DNA from: Pseudarthrobacter raffinosi
GTDB taxonomy: Bacteria > Actinomycetota > Actinomycetes > Actinomycetales > Micrococcaceae
NCBI RefSeq assembly: GCF_023913735.1
Contig: NZ_JAMXBH010000017.1
Coordinates: 1-64,000, forward strand
Reading direction: 5' to 3'
Length of the DNA: 64,000 nucleotides
Both the position numbers and the translations under genes were made by a program. This document shows, in pieces, positions 16,268 through 25,233 of this stretch. Position 1 is the first letter of the stretch. Each line of letters opens with the position of its first letter. The notes beneath the pieces were generated by a model. It did not search any database, was not told the origin of the DNA, and worked only from the letters and a program-made list of their open reading frames with translations.

Positions 16268-17923
16268 TCAGGTTCCGTGGGACGCGTGGGCTCCAAGGCG
16301 GAGGTTCACGGTGACAGTGGTGCCAACGCCCAGCTCCGAGGTTACGTCAATGCGGCCGCCGTGGCGTTGGACGATGTCCTGCGTGATGGCGAGCCCAAGT
16401 CCGGTGCCCGGAACCGCCCCGGACATCGCGTTCGAGGCGCGGTAGAAGCGGGTGAAGATGTGGGCTATCTCGTCGCTGGAGATCCCTATCCCGCTGTCCG
16501 AGACGCTGACCGTCGCCCAGCGGGTGCCGTCTGCATCTGCCCGCGTCAGGCTGACGACGTCGATCTGTCCGCCGCCGGGGGTGAACTTGATGGCGTTGGA
16601 GACCAGATTCGTGAAAACCTGCTGGAGCTGAACCTCATCGGCAAGGATTTCCTGATCCTCCGAGGCGCGGGCCATCACAATGGCGACGTTCTGCACTGTC
16701 GCGAGCGGCCTGAGCGCGGCGGTGACGATCTCCAGAGTCCGAGCCAGCCGGACAGGGGTCAGGTGCAGCGGGCTTTGTTCATGCCCGTTGCGGGAAACGC
16801 TCAGCATGTCTTCGATCAGCAACCGCAGCCGTTCCGTGTTCCTGACCACGATGTCCAGCATCTGGTGGACCTCGCTGGACACGGGATCGGACGTATTCTC
16901 CTGGATCATGTCCAGGTACGCCATGATCGATGTCAGCGGCGTGCGGAGCTCATGGTTGACGGTGGCCAGGAAGTCGGTTTTGGCTTTGTCCAGCTGCTGG
17001 AGCTGCTTGACCACCTGCTGCTGGCTGGTGATCAGGTGGCTTTGGATCAGGCCGTGGGCGGTATTGCCTGCCACGTGCTGGATCAGTGCCAGCTCGGCCC
17101 GCGACCATTCCCTGGGCGAGTTAAGCAGGGCGATCCAAATAATTCCCAGGGAAGAGCTGCCGTCCCCCATTGGGACGGCCACGGATGCGGCGGCGCGCAG
17201 CTTCGCGAGTTCGGCCGGCAGCTGGACGTCGCCGGTGCCCAGCGGTGCGAACTCTCCGTCCGCCGTCAGGGCCTCAGCCCGCGACCACAGTGCGTCAGCC
17301 GTCCTGCGCGCCGGGTCTTCGTTCGTGAACAATCCTTCGGGCAGCGGAGCAAGGCCGGGCCGCTGCCACTGGGCGGTGATGGGTGGCACCCTGTCGTCGT
17401 CGAATGTGGTCAGCCAGACGCGGTCCGCGCCGAACGTCTCGCCGAACCCCCTGACCACAAAGTCGGCGATCTGTTGCGGATGGTTGGTTCCGCGGACCGC
17501 CGCGGATACCTGCCGCAGCCTTTCGCGGAGCGTCTCCGCTTCCTGCCGCGCTTCGTTCCGGCGGGAGACCAGGTTGATCAGGGCTGTGGCGCGGTGGACG
17601 AGTTCCTTGGCAGCAGGCGGCTTGGCGATGGAGTCCCGTACGCCGGCATGCTCCACTGACTTGACCTCTGCCGGACTGTCGAGATCCACGAGGACCAGCA
17701 CAGGGGCGGTCGCGTCGACGTCGGAGAGTGAACTGTCCAGGATCAGGACGGAAGGCTCGCGCTGGTCCAGAAGCGCCGACAGGCTGGCGGCGTCGCCGGC
17801 AGTTTTGACCGTGAAGCCCGCCGCTTCCAGTGCCGCCGTGGTGAATTCCCGGCGCCCGGCGTCGGGGTCCGCAACGACAGCCAGGTATGGCACGGTTGCG
17901 AAATGTGGTGTGACCGCTGGCAA
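16268..17923 (-). CDS. Receiver-GAF-histidine kinase hybrid sensor
   Basis: 551 residues, TTG start at 17923 behind a G-rich Shine-Dalgarno. Residues 8-110 are a short receiver-like domain (VVADPD, LILDSSLSD with a possible phospho-Asp, AKPP). The stretch after the Asp is about 15 residues shorter than usual, so phosphotransfer may be lost. Residues 150-305 form a GAF domain. A coiled coil leads into HisKA (TVNHELRTPLTSIMAYLD, His near 325), followed by HATPase_c with NLVSNAIKFTPGG, DSGIGIS and GTGLGLAI. No membrane helix is visible, so the sensor is cytosolic. It has no separate partner response regulator here; the next genes act on c-di-GMP. Confidence 0.92.
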   Translation of the reverse strand: MPAVTPHFATVPYLAVVADPDAGRREFTTAALEAAGFTVKTAGDAASLSALLDQREPSVLILDSSLSDVDATAPVLVLVDLDSPAEVKSVEHAGVRDSIAKPPAAKELVHRATALINLVSRRNEARQEAETLRERLRQVSAAVRGTNHPQQIADFVVRGFGETFGADRVWLTTFDDDRVPPITAQWQRPGLAPLPEGLFTNEDPARRTADALWSRAEALTADGEFAPLGTGDVQLPAELAKLRAAASVAVPMGDGSSSLGIIWIALLNSPREWSRAELALIQHVAGNTAHGLIQSHLITSQQQVVKQLQQLDKAKTDFLATVNHELRTPLTSIMAYLDMIQENTSDPVSSEVHQMLDIVVRNTERLRLLIEDMLSVSRNGHEQSPLHLTPVRLARTLEIVTAALRPLATVQNVAIVMARASEDQEILADEVQLQQVFTNLVSNAIKFTPGGGQIDVVSLTRADADGTRWATVSVSDSGIGISSDEIAHIFTRFYRASNAMSGAVPGTGLGLAITQDIVQRHGGRIDVTSELGVGTTVTVNLRLGAHASHGT

Positions 17924-18027
17924 ACCTGCCCCCTTCGCTCCTGAGTGAGCACCTGCTTGCTCCTGACTGAGTACATTGTAGGGTGACGGAGCATACCTGT
18001 TCCTATAAGAATGCGCGGAGGGTAATC

Positions 18028-18414
18028 GTGACGAGTCAGCCTGCAGAAGCGGCCAAGACGGACCTGACGCTGGATGAACGGGGTGTTATCCAGCTGAAGT
18101 GGCCGCGGGGTGTGTCCATTACGGAATCCGACGCTGAGGCGGCCATGCAGAAGGTCAATGACCTGTGCGGCGCCCGCCGACACCCCATGCTGGTGGATAT
18201 GGCCACCACGGCCAAGGTCAGCCGGGGAGCCCGTACGGTTTTTGGCCGCCCCTGCCAGGCCTCCCGCGTTGCGCTGCTGGGGGCGTCGCCCGTTGACAAA
18301 GTACTGGCCAACTTCATCCTGGGTATCAACAAACTGCCCTGCCCCACCCGGTTCTTTACGTCCCGCGACGATGCCATGGCCTGGCTGCTGAAGGAGCCAG
18401 CGGCCACCGCCTGA
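18028..18414 (+). CDS. STAS/SpoIIAA-like small protein
   Basis: 128 residues from GTG 18028, chosen because GGAGGG lies 6 nt upstream; another GTG at 17983 lacks such a site. The alternating strands and helices (GVIQLKWPRGVSIT, AEAAMQKVNDLC, MLVDMATTAKVS, ASRVALLGASPVDKVLANFI, FFTSRDDAMAWLL) resemble SpoIIAA/STAS-like proteins that Arthrobacter relatives carry beside signalling genes. It is divergent from the histidine-kinase operon and may be a partner in that pathway. Biochemical role unknown. Confidence 0.75.
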   Translation: MTSQPAEAAKTDLTLDERGVIQLKWPRGVSITESDAEAAMQKVNDLCGARRHPMLVDMATTAKVSRGARTVFGRPCQASRVALLGASPVDKVLANFILGINKLPCPTRFFTSRDDAMAWLLKEPAATA

Positions 18415-18468
18415 ACGGACCCGCCCGGCCAAACTGCTGCGGCGTGTTCGGCGTCTTATATTTGTACG

Positions 18469-19293
18469 ATGCCATCCCCAGCGAAACCGGTGCTCGCCGC
18501 CTTGCGGAAGTACTTGATCCTGCCCAAACTGATCAGGCTGTCCTGGTCGGCTCCCAAAAACAGGACCGCGGCCTGGGACAGGTATTGGGCCGGAATCGCC
18601 CGGACAGGCGCCCGCAGTGACGTGCTGTGGGACTCCGGCACGGACCAGGAGCTGCTGGGCTACCGGGACATCCTGCAGCGGCACTTCGATCCCAACCTTC
18701 CGGTGGTGGATGTGGGGTGCGGGCACGGCGCCTTCAGCCGCGCGCTGACTGCTTTTTCACCGCAGGTGCTGGGCGTTGACGTGTCTGCGCACGCGGTGGC
18801 CCGTGCCCGGGACGAATCGGCGGGCGTTGAGGGTGTCAGCTACCTGGCCCGTGACATGACCGAGCTGGGGGCTGTCTCCGGGCTGGTGGGATCCACGGAT
18901 GCCAACGTCTTTGTCCGTGGCGTGCTGCACGTTCTGACCGAGGCCGATCAGGCCGCGCTGATGGAAAATCTGAGGCAGCTCGTGGGCGCCCGCGGCACAG
19001 TCTTTCTGGCGGAGACGAACTTCCCGGGCAACCCGGTGGAGTACGTCGCGCATCTGGGTGCGTCGCTGCGGAGCATCCCGGCCCCGCTGGAGCTCGCGAT
19101 CCGGACACTGCCCATGCCGGCCCATTTCGGACCGCAGGAGCTCGCCCGTGTGATGCCCAAGGACCGGTGGACGCTGGTGGAGGACGGGGCCGCGACCATC
19201 GAGACCAACCCGCTGATGGACGCCGCTGGGAACAGCCGCGTACCGGGCTACTTTGCGGTGCTCAAGGCCAAAGATCCCGACGCCCGCCGGTAG
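18469..19293 (+). CDS. Class I SAM-dependent methyltransferase
   Basis: A 274-residue protein with SAM motif I VVDVGCGHGAFSRAL near residue 80, motif II LGVDVSAHAVARA, and VRGVLHVLTEADQ followed by GTVFLAETNF. The N-terminus (LRKYLILPKLIRL) is basic and amphipathic. It resembles small-molecule or lipid methyltransferases, but the substrate is not evident. It sits 72 nt before the glycerate kinase and shares its direction. Confidence 0.8.
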   Translation: MPSPAKPVLAALRKYLILPKLIRLSWSAPKNRTAAWDRYWAGIARTGARSDVLWDSGTDQELLGYRDILQRHFDPNLPVVDVGCGHGAFSRALTAFSPQVLGVDVSAHAVARARDESAGVEGVSYLARDMTELGAVSGLVGSTDANVFVRGVLHVLTEADQAALMENLRQLVGARGTVFLAETNFPGNPVEYVAHLGASLRSIPAPLELAIRTLPMPAHFGPQELARVMPKDRWTLVEDGAATIETNPLMDAAGNSRVPGYFAVLKAKDPDARR

Positions 19294-19364
19294 GGGCGTC
19301 CCGCGCTGTCCGCATGCCGGATTGGGCAAGCGCTTTCCCGGACATGGCTGGCATGATGGACGGC

Positions 19365-20489
19365 ATGCGCATTCTCATCGCTCCGGACAAGTTCAAGGGC
19401 TCGCTCACCGCCGCGGAGGCCGCCGCCGCCATCGCCGAAGGTGCGCTGCGCGTCTACCCGGACGCCGTCGCCAACCAGTTTCCAATCGCCGACGGCGGTG
19501 AAGGAACCCTGGAGGCTGCCGTCTCGGCCGGCTACGAGGAGCGGCTCAACGCCGTCGTGGGTCCCATCCTCGCCCCCGTGGGCGCCGCCTGGGCCATCCG
19601 GAAGAACGCCGACGGCGGTGCTACCGCCGTCATCGAGACGGCGCAGGCCTCCGGCCTGGCCGAGATGGAGCCCACCCCCGCCAACGCCCTGCGGGCCCAC
19701 AGCTACGGCTGCGGACAGCTGATCGCCGCGGCCCTCGACGCCGGAGCCACCGAGATTGTGCTGGGTCTGGGCGGATCGGCCATGACCGACGGCGGCAGCG
19801 GTGCCCTGCGTGCGCTGGGCCTCAAGCCGCTGGACGCCGCCGGCAACGTTGTGCCGCTGGGCGGCGGATCACTCGCCGACGTTACAGCCCTGGACGCCAC
19901 CGGACTGGATCCCCGGCTGTCCGCCGCCTCGTTCAGGATCGCCGTGGACGTCCAGAACCCGCTCTATGGCGCCACAGGCGCGGCCCACGTCTTCGGGGCC
20001 CAGAAGGGCGCCGACGACGAGGCAATGGAACAGCTCGACGCCGGTCTCCGCAACTGGGCGTCTGTACTCCGGGAGGCGACTGGCCGGGACGTCAACATCC
20101 CGGGAGCCGGGGCGGCGGGCGGCTTCCCGGCGTCGTTCCTTGCCTTCACCAACGCCCGGCTGGAAGGCGGGTTCGCGCTCGTCGCCGGGCTCACCGGCCT
20201 CGCGGGCCAACTGGACAACGCCGACCTGGTGATCACCGGCGAGGGTTCCATGGACTCGCAGTCGCTGACCGGCAAGGCCCCCATCGCGCTCGCCGACGCC
20301 GCCCGGGAACGCGGGATTCCGGTGATCGTGGTGGCGGGGCGGATCATGGTGACGCCCGAGGACCTCGCGGCGCACGGCGTGGTAGCCGCCGCGCAGCTGC
20401 TGGATGTCGCGGCCAGCCCGGAAGACGCCGTCGCCAACGCGGCAAAACACCTGGCCTGGGCTACCAGCCAGGTTCTGGAAGGCGCCTGA
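19365..20489 (+). CDS. Glycerate kinase, GlxK/GarK type
   Basis: A 374-residue enzyme phosphorylating D-glycerate with ATP (to 2- or 3-phosphoglycerate depending on subtype) in glyoxylate or sugar-acid catabolism. ATG 19365 opens at the family N-terminus MRILIAPDKFKGSLTA. Further landmarks are PIADGGEGTL, GLGGSAMTDGGSG, IPGAGAAGG and VITGEGSMDSQSLTGK. Length is standard. No glyoxylate pathway partners are adjacent. Confidence 0.93.
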   Translation: MRILIAPDKFKGSLTAAEAAAAIAEGALRVYPDAVANQFPIADGGEGTLEAAVSAGYEERLNAVVGPILAPVGAAWAIRKNADGGATAVIETAQASGLAEMEPTPANALRAHSYGCGQLIAAALDAGATEIVLGLGGSAMTDGGSGALRALGLKPLDAAGNVVPLGGGSLADVTALDATGLDPRLSAASFRIAVDVQNPLYGATGAAHVFGAQKGADDEAMEQLDAGLRNWASVLREATGRDVNIPGAGAAGGFPASFLAFTNARLEGGFALVAGLTGLAGQLDNADLVITGEGSMDSQSLTGKAPIALADAARERGIPVIVVAGRIMVTPEDLAAHGVVAAAQLLDVAASPEDAVANAAKHLAWATSQVLEGA

Positions 20490-20550
20490 AGCCAGCCCCC
20501 GGCGGCGCTGGGCTTACTGCTTGGGCTGCGGCTGACTAGGCGCGCGCCGC

Positions 20551-21212
20551 TCAGGCCCCGGTCTCATAATGCGGCTCGGCCACCGGCTTGGACTCCGGTG
20601 AGCCCTTTTCGCGGAGGTAGACGGAGGCGCCCACCAGGACCGCCACGGCGAGGAATTCGCTTTGCCAGTTCTGGAAGGATTCGAACCAGAACCTGCTGGT
20701 GGCCAGATACTCCAGGATCGTCACTTGGGACTCGCCGTGGCTGAGCTGTTCCTCGTTGTATGCGGACGTGCCGCCGAAGGCGTGCAGTGTGAACGAGGCG
20801 ATGAACAGTGCCAGGAGGAGCAAGGACAGGGAGTGTTCATACAGCTTCAGCACCAGGCCGCCGCGCTTCACCGGCCACGGCGTGGCCTCGCTGATGGTGG
20901 CATCGCGCGGATCCTGGTCCTGCGGCGCAGCCTTGCCCACAGGCTTGGATTCGGAGGACCCTTCTGGAAAAGGAACACGGTCAGGATCACGTACATGGCC
21001 ATCTGCAGGAACTCGGATTCCCAGTTTTCAAACGTGGGCTCCACAAAATTTCCCGTAGACAGGTAGTCCAGAACCGTGACTCCCGGCTGCCCGTGGGCCG
21101 CCTGGTCCTCGCCGTAGGCGGCAGCTCCGGAGAGGATCATGCCAACAAAAAACGCCAGGAAAAGTCCGGCGTTGGCGAGCAAAAGCCCGTGTTCCTTGGC
21201 CCACGTGCGCAT
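20551..21212 (-). pseudogene. DUF6766-type membrane protein, frameshifted
   Basis: Two consecutive frames encode matching halves of one duplicated membrane protein. The first half has one helix followed by YGEDQAAHGQPGVTVLDYLS and FENWESEFLQM. The second has PWPVKRGG, a helix, YNEEQLSHGESQVTILEYLA and FQNWQSEFLAV, ending GSPESKPV. The first half repeats as QKG and then loses frame near 20955. Adding one G to the GGG run there restores a GSSESKPVGK linker and a protein of about 220 residues. ATG 21212 has AGGAG upstream. Function unknown. It neighbours other probable stress-response membrane genes. Confidence 0.72.
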
Positions 21213-21262
21213 GTGCACTCCTTCGAATGGATCCCCAGCAGCTTGCTGGCTTATTGACCTGG

Positions 21263-21757
21263 CTACTGTTCGGCTGCGCGTTTATTGAGCCGCAGCGGGA
21301 CATAAGCCAGCAGCACCAGAAGGACTGCCAGCAGGATTCCGCCGGCGGTCAGGCCGGCGGCTCGGCCGGCCGTCACGTCGAAGACAAGGGCGGCTGTCCC
21401 GACACTGAGCATCCCCACGCCGGCCAAGGCAATTTTGGTAATGGTGTCTGCGCTGGAGACCAGGGTTTCCTTGAGCCTTTGGCGGAAGAGCCGGCGGTGG
21501 ACGCTGACGGGAAGCAGGATAAAGGCGGTGGTCAGCGTCGCGATCACAACGTTGACGAGGTAAAGGGCCACCTGGAAATCGTCCAGGTCCTCGAACCGCT
21601 GCTGGAACGGCAACGTCAGGAGAAAACCGGCCAGGATCTGGACCCCGGTCTGCAGCACCCGGAGTTCCTGCAGCAACTCAGCCCAGTTCCGGTCAAGCTG
21701 CTCCTCGCGGGTTTCATTCCGGCCGGTGCTGCCGGTGAAGTCCTCCACATCCGACAT
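21263..21757 (-). CDS. DUF6328-type membrane protein
   Basis: 164 residues with an acidic N-terminus, a conserved-looking LLQELRVLQTGVQILAGFLLTL segment leading into the first helix, and about four transmembrane helices (residues 40-58, 68-88, 104-125, 130-152). The basic PVSVHRRLFRQRLKETLV loop lies between helices 2 and 3. The family is common in actinobacteria and of unknown function. A clear ATG at 21757. It is upstream of the DUF6766 gene on the same strand. Confidence 0.78.
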   Translation of the reverse strand: MSDVEDFTGSTGRNETREEQLDRNWAELLQELRVLQTGVQILAGFLLTLPFQQRFEDLDDFQVALYLVNVVIATLTTAFILLPVSVHRRLFRQRLKETLVSSADTITKIALAGVGMLSVGTAALVFDVTAGRAAGLTAGGILLAVLLVLLAYVPLRLNKRAAEQ

Positions 21758-21942
21758 GTTTCTCCTTGCTCCGGGGCTGGGCGTGCTCCAAAACTAGGCT
21801 GAAGCTGCGCCAAGGGCAACGTTTGATAAGTTTACTGATTATTTCCTCCGGGCGCTGGACTTTGCTCCTCCGGGCGGGATAGTTTCAAAGAGCCGGTGCC
21901 GGCCGGAGCCCTTCGAAAACCGATTCAATGAAGAGGTGGACT

Positions 21943-22842
21943 ATGAGCGATACGCAGAACCGGACAGGCCCGCCCACAGACCCCCGGGACGGCTATTACT
22001 CCGGGCCCTTCCCGAAGCAGGAACAGAAGCAGCCGGGACTCACCGCGCCGATGGATCCGAAGCCGGACCACGGCGAACTCAGCTACGAGGGGCGCGGTGC
22101 GCTGCAGGGTAAGGCCGCGCTCATCACCGGCGGCGATTCCGGGATCGGCAAGGCGGCGGCCATCGCGTTCGCCCGCGAGGGGGCCGACGTCGCAATTTCC
22201 TACCTTCCGGAAGAAGAGGAAGATGCCCAGGACACCGCCGCCTGGATCCGCAAAGCGGGCCAGCGCGCGCTGCTGCTGGCCGGAGACGGTCGGGAGGAGG
22301 ACTTCAGCACCCGGATCGTCGCTGATGCTGTGGCTGAATTCGGCGGTCTGGACGTGGTGGTGCTCAACGCCGCCTACCAGAAGAACCGCGAGAGCTTCGA
22401 GTCACTCCCCACCGAGGAATTCGACCGCGTGTTCAAGACCAATCTCTATTCCTTGATCTGGACGGCCCGGGCCGCAGTTCCGCACCTGAAAGCCGGCTCC
22501 TCGATCGTTACTACGGCCTCCATCCAGGCCCTTAATCCTTCGCCGGGGCTGATCGACTACGCCATGACCAAGGCAGCGCAGGTTGCCTTCACCAAGGCGT
22601 TGGCCCAGGAACTGGGACCAAAGGGAATCCGCGTAAACGCGGTGGCCCCCGGCCCCATCTGGACTCCGCTGATCCCCGCCACGGAATGGCCGGACAAGCT
22701 GCCCACTTTCGGGCAGGACACGCCGTTGCAGCGGGCGGGTCAGCCGGCGGAGCTGGCCGCGGCGTATGTGCTGCTGGCGTCCGACCAGGGATCCTACATC
22801 TCCGGAGCAGTGCTGCCGGTGACCGGCGGCAAGGGCCTGTAA
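21943..22842 (+). CDS. SDR-family oxidoreductase (YhdG/YhxC-type stress dehydrogenase)
   Basis: 299 residues from ATG 21943 (GAGGTGG upstream). The N-terminal 45-residue extension (GYYSGPFPKQEQKQPGL) is typical of the general-stress SDR group. The Rossmann signature is ITGGDSGIGKAAAI (cofactor-binding TGxxxGIG near residue 63), followed by VLNAAYQ in place of NNAG, TASIQAL with the catalytic Ser, and YAMTK with Tyr and Lys. It ends ISGAVLPVTGGKGL. NAD(P)-dependent; substrate unknown. An acidic protein gene follows 42 nt downstream. Confidence 0.9.
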   Translation: MSDTQNRTGPPTDPRDGYYSGPFPKQEQKQPGLTAPMDPKPDHGELSYEGRGALQGKAALITGGDSGIGKAAAIAFAREGADVAISYLPEEEEDAQDTAAWIRKAGQRALLLAGDGREEDFSTRIVADAVAEFGGLDVVVLNAAYQKNRESFESLPTEEFDRVFKTNLYSLIWTARAAVPHLKAGSSIVTTASIQALNPSPGLIDYAMTKAAQVAFTKALAQELGPKGIRVNAVAPGPIWTPLIPATEWPDKLPTFGQDTPLQRAGQPAELAAAYVLLASDQGSYISGAVLPVTGGKGL

Positions 22843-22884
22843 CGAAGTTTGCACGTCAGATTCACATCCACAACAGGAGGAACC

Positions 22885-23400
22885 ATGAGTCAGGACAACC
22901 AGCGCACAGAACCGCACGTGGAAGTGGGCGGCTACGGCACGCCGACGGCGGAACAGGAGGTGGGCGGCGCGGAGACTAAGCAGTTCGCCCAGCCCCGTGA
23001 GGAAGAGGACTTTGATGCCGCCGGCCTGAACCAGAACAGCCCCGACGGCGAAACGTTCGCCACGGGCACGCCCAATCTCAGCCACTTCGATGAGGAAGAC
23101 AAGGACAGTGCCGGCGAGCCGGGTGCCGGCCGTTTCGGTGGCACCGATGACCAGCACCACGCCGAAAGTGACACCAATGATCCCGGGTTCGAGCCGGGCG
23201 AACCGCCCATCCCGCGCGACGCCGTCGTGCCCTCCGCCGAGGCGGAGATCAACGACGCCAACGCCGATTCGCAGGGTTCTGAACCCTTCTCGTCGGAATC
23301 CGGACAGGATGCTGCCGGCCTGCCGGACGGCAGCGGAACCGACCGCGCCAAGGACGAATCACCGAACGACGACGGCGACGAAAGTTTCGACGCCGGGTAA
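22885..23400 (+). CDS. Highly acidic, disordered protein
   Basis: 171 residues from ATG 22885 with a perfect AGGAGG upstream. The whole chain is rich in Asp, Glu, Gly, Ser, Asn and Pro with no hydrophobic core. Segments such as EEEDFDAAGLNQNSPDG, DEEDKDSAGEPG and DDGDESFDAG are typical. There is no signal peptide or helix. Composition recalls hydrophilin/LEA-like stress proteins, and it follows a stress-type SDR gene in a likely operon. This is inference from composition, not homology. Confidence 0.75.
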   Translation: MSQDNQRTEPHVEVGGYGTPTAEQEVGGAETKQFAQPREEEDFDAAGLNQNSPDGETFATGTPNLSHFDEEDKDSAGEPGAGRFGGTDDQHHAESDTNDPGFEPGEPPIPRDAVVPSAEAEINDANADSQGSEPFSSESGQDAAGLPDGSGTDRAKDESPNDDGDESFDAG

Positions 23401-23524
23401 GCACTGTTCTGTGCCCGGACTGCGGTTTTTATGTGGGTGGTCCACGCCCTGGGGGGCCTTCACCGGACGTATCCTAGAAGCAGGTTTTGCAGTGGGCCAC
23501 GCGTTTCGAACCTAGGCGTGGAAC

Positions 23525-24343
23525 ATGGCCGCGGAGACACCGGGGGAGCCGGGCTGGGAATCGCTTCCCGACCCCCAGGATGTGGTGTTCGACAGCACGG
23601 ATGTTGAAGACTTCCTTGCTGCGGTTACCCGCGAGTTCATGCGCGACATCGATGGCGATTCCCGCGGGATCAGCTGGGCTGCCACCTTCTTCCGCCGCGG
23701 ATCGGCCCGAACCGCCGCCGCCGGCACCCCCGCGGCCCGCGCCGCAGACGAAGAACAGTGCTCGTTTGCAGACGGACCCGTGCTTGAGGCCGTGCGCACG
23801 GGGGATTTTGTGCACCTGGCCGACGTCGCCCGCGACCGGCGATGGCCGGGCTATGCCAGTGCTGCCGCGGACCACGGCGTCAGGTCGCTGCTGTCAATGC
23901 CGATTGCGGCCGCCGCCGGTTGGAGCGCCGCACTGAGCCTCTACGCGTCCACTCCCCACGCCTTCACCAGCGAGGACATCATCAGGACGCGCCGGTATGC
24001 GCGGCAGGTTGCCCGGTCGCTGTGGATGGTGGTGCGGGTGGCGGAGCGGGCCGAAGCCGGCGCGCAACTTGCGGTAGCCCAAAGCTCCATGGTGATTATG
24101 GACCTGGCAGTAAGCGCCCTCAAATCCGATTACGGACTCGGCCATGAGGCGGCCCTGCAGTACCTCCGGACCGTCGCGCGGCATACCCGCCAGGGGCTTC
24201 GTGAGACCGCCTTGAATATTGTGGCTGCCTCGCGCCTGGACCCGGCCGGACGTGGCCGGGAAAACGCCCCTTTCCGGGGACTCGCTGGACTTGAAACCCC
24301 CTCCCTCAGCGAGGGACCCTACAAAACAGGGAGCACGGCATGA
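23525..24343 (+). CDS. GAF domain protein with ANTAR-like RNA-binding C-terminus
   Basis: 272 residues. Residues 25-170 read as a GAF sensor (EEQCSFADGPVLEAVRTGDFVHLAD, SLLSMPIAAAAGWSAALSLYA). Residues about 190-240 (MVIMDLAVSALKSDYGLGHEAALQYLRTVA) have the spacing of ANTAR domains, which bind paired hairpins in nascent mRNA and relieve termination. The usual aromatic and acidic ANTAR residues are only partly kept. It overlaps the SGNH hydrolase start by 4 nt (ATGA), indicating coupled translation. Confidence 0.82.
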   Translation: MAAETPGEPGWESLPDPQDVVFDSTDVEDFLAAVTREFMRDIDGDSRGISWAATFFRRGSARTAAAGTPAARAADEEQCSFADGPVLEAVRTGDFVHLADVARDRRWPGYASAAADHGVRSLLSMPIAAAAGWSAALSLYASTPHAFTSEDIIRTRRYARQVARSLWMVVRVAERAEAGAQLAVAQSSMVIMDLAVSALKSDYGLGHEAALQYLRTVARHTRQGLRETALNIVAASRLDPAGRGRENAPFRGLAGLETPSLSEGPYKTGSTA

Positions 24344-25203
24344 ACGTCTGGAAACAGGACATTGCAGCCAAGAACACCGCTGTGGAACCGGCGCCCCACC
24401 CGTGGCACCGCCTCGTGGCACTGGGCGATTCCTTTACCGAGGGGATCGGGGATCCCGAGCCGCGCAGCGAGGGCGGTTTCCGCGGCTGGGCGGACCGTGT
24501 GGCCGAGGAGCTCAGTGCGAACCAGCCTGATTTCGCCTACGCCAACCTTGCCGTCCGGGGCCTGCTGGTACAGCAGATCCTCGACCACCAGCTTGCCGCG
24601 GCGGTCGCCCTGAAACCTGACCTGGTCACGCTCTCCGCCGGCGGTAACGACATTGTTTTCCGGCGCAGCGATCCTGACCGGCTCGCAGAAAAAATCGACG
24701 ACGGTGTGGCACAACTGGCAAGGTCCGGCGCCACCGTGGTCCTCTTTGCCGGGCCGGACTGGGGTGCGACGCCGGTCTTCAGCCAGATCCGCGGCAAAGT
24801 GGCCATCTTCAATGAGAACCTCCACGCGGTGGCGGCCCGCCATGACGCGGTCATGGTTGACCTGTGGTTCCTGCGCGAACTGTCGAACCCGGGCATGTGG
24901 GATCCGGACCGGCTGCACTTCTCACCGCTGGGGCACCACACCATCGCCGCGGCCGTGCTGAAGGCCCTGGGTGTCCCGCACACGCTGGAGCCCCTGGCGC
25001 CCAAGCCGCCGCTGCCCCGCAGCTGGAAGGAGGCCAGGACCGAGGACCTCATCTGGGCACGGGAATACCTGGTTCCGTGGGTGATCCGGCAACTGAAGCA
25101 CCCGCCAGAAGCGGAGCTGTCCGCCAAGCGTCCCGAGCCGCGGCCGGTCTTCGGCATCGGAACCCCGCCCGGACCATTCATCGGCGGCGGTCGCGCGGCC
25201 TGA
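24340..25203 (+). CDS. SGNH/GDSL-family hydrolase
   Basis: 287 residues with the four blocks of the family: block I ALGDSFTEGIGD (Ser near residue 33), block II VRGLLVQQ (Gly), block III SAGGNDIVF (Asn near 107), and block V DRLHFSPLGHH (Asp and His). It is a cytosolic esterase/lipase-like enzyme, since no signal peptide is seen. The last 60 residues are a Pro-rich extension. Translationally coupled to the GAF-ANTAR gene. Confidence 0.9.
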   Translation: MNVWKQDIAAKNTAVEPAPHPWHRLVALGDSFTEGIGDPEPRSEGGFRGWADRVAEELSANQPDFAYANLAVRGLLVQQILDHQLAAAVALKPDLVTLSAGGNDIVFRRSDPDRLAEKIDDGVAQLARSGATVVLFAGPDWGATPVFSQIRGKVAIFNENLHAVAARHDAVMVDLWFLRELSNPGMWDPDRLHFSPLGHHTIAAAVLKALGVPHTLEPLAPKPPLPRSWKEARTEDLIWAREYLVPWVIRQLKHPPEAELSAKRPEPRPVFGIGTPPGPFIGGGRAA

Positions 25204-25233
25204 CGCAGGAGCCTGACCCGGGGCCCGAAAAGG

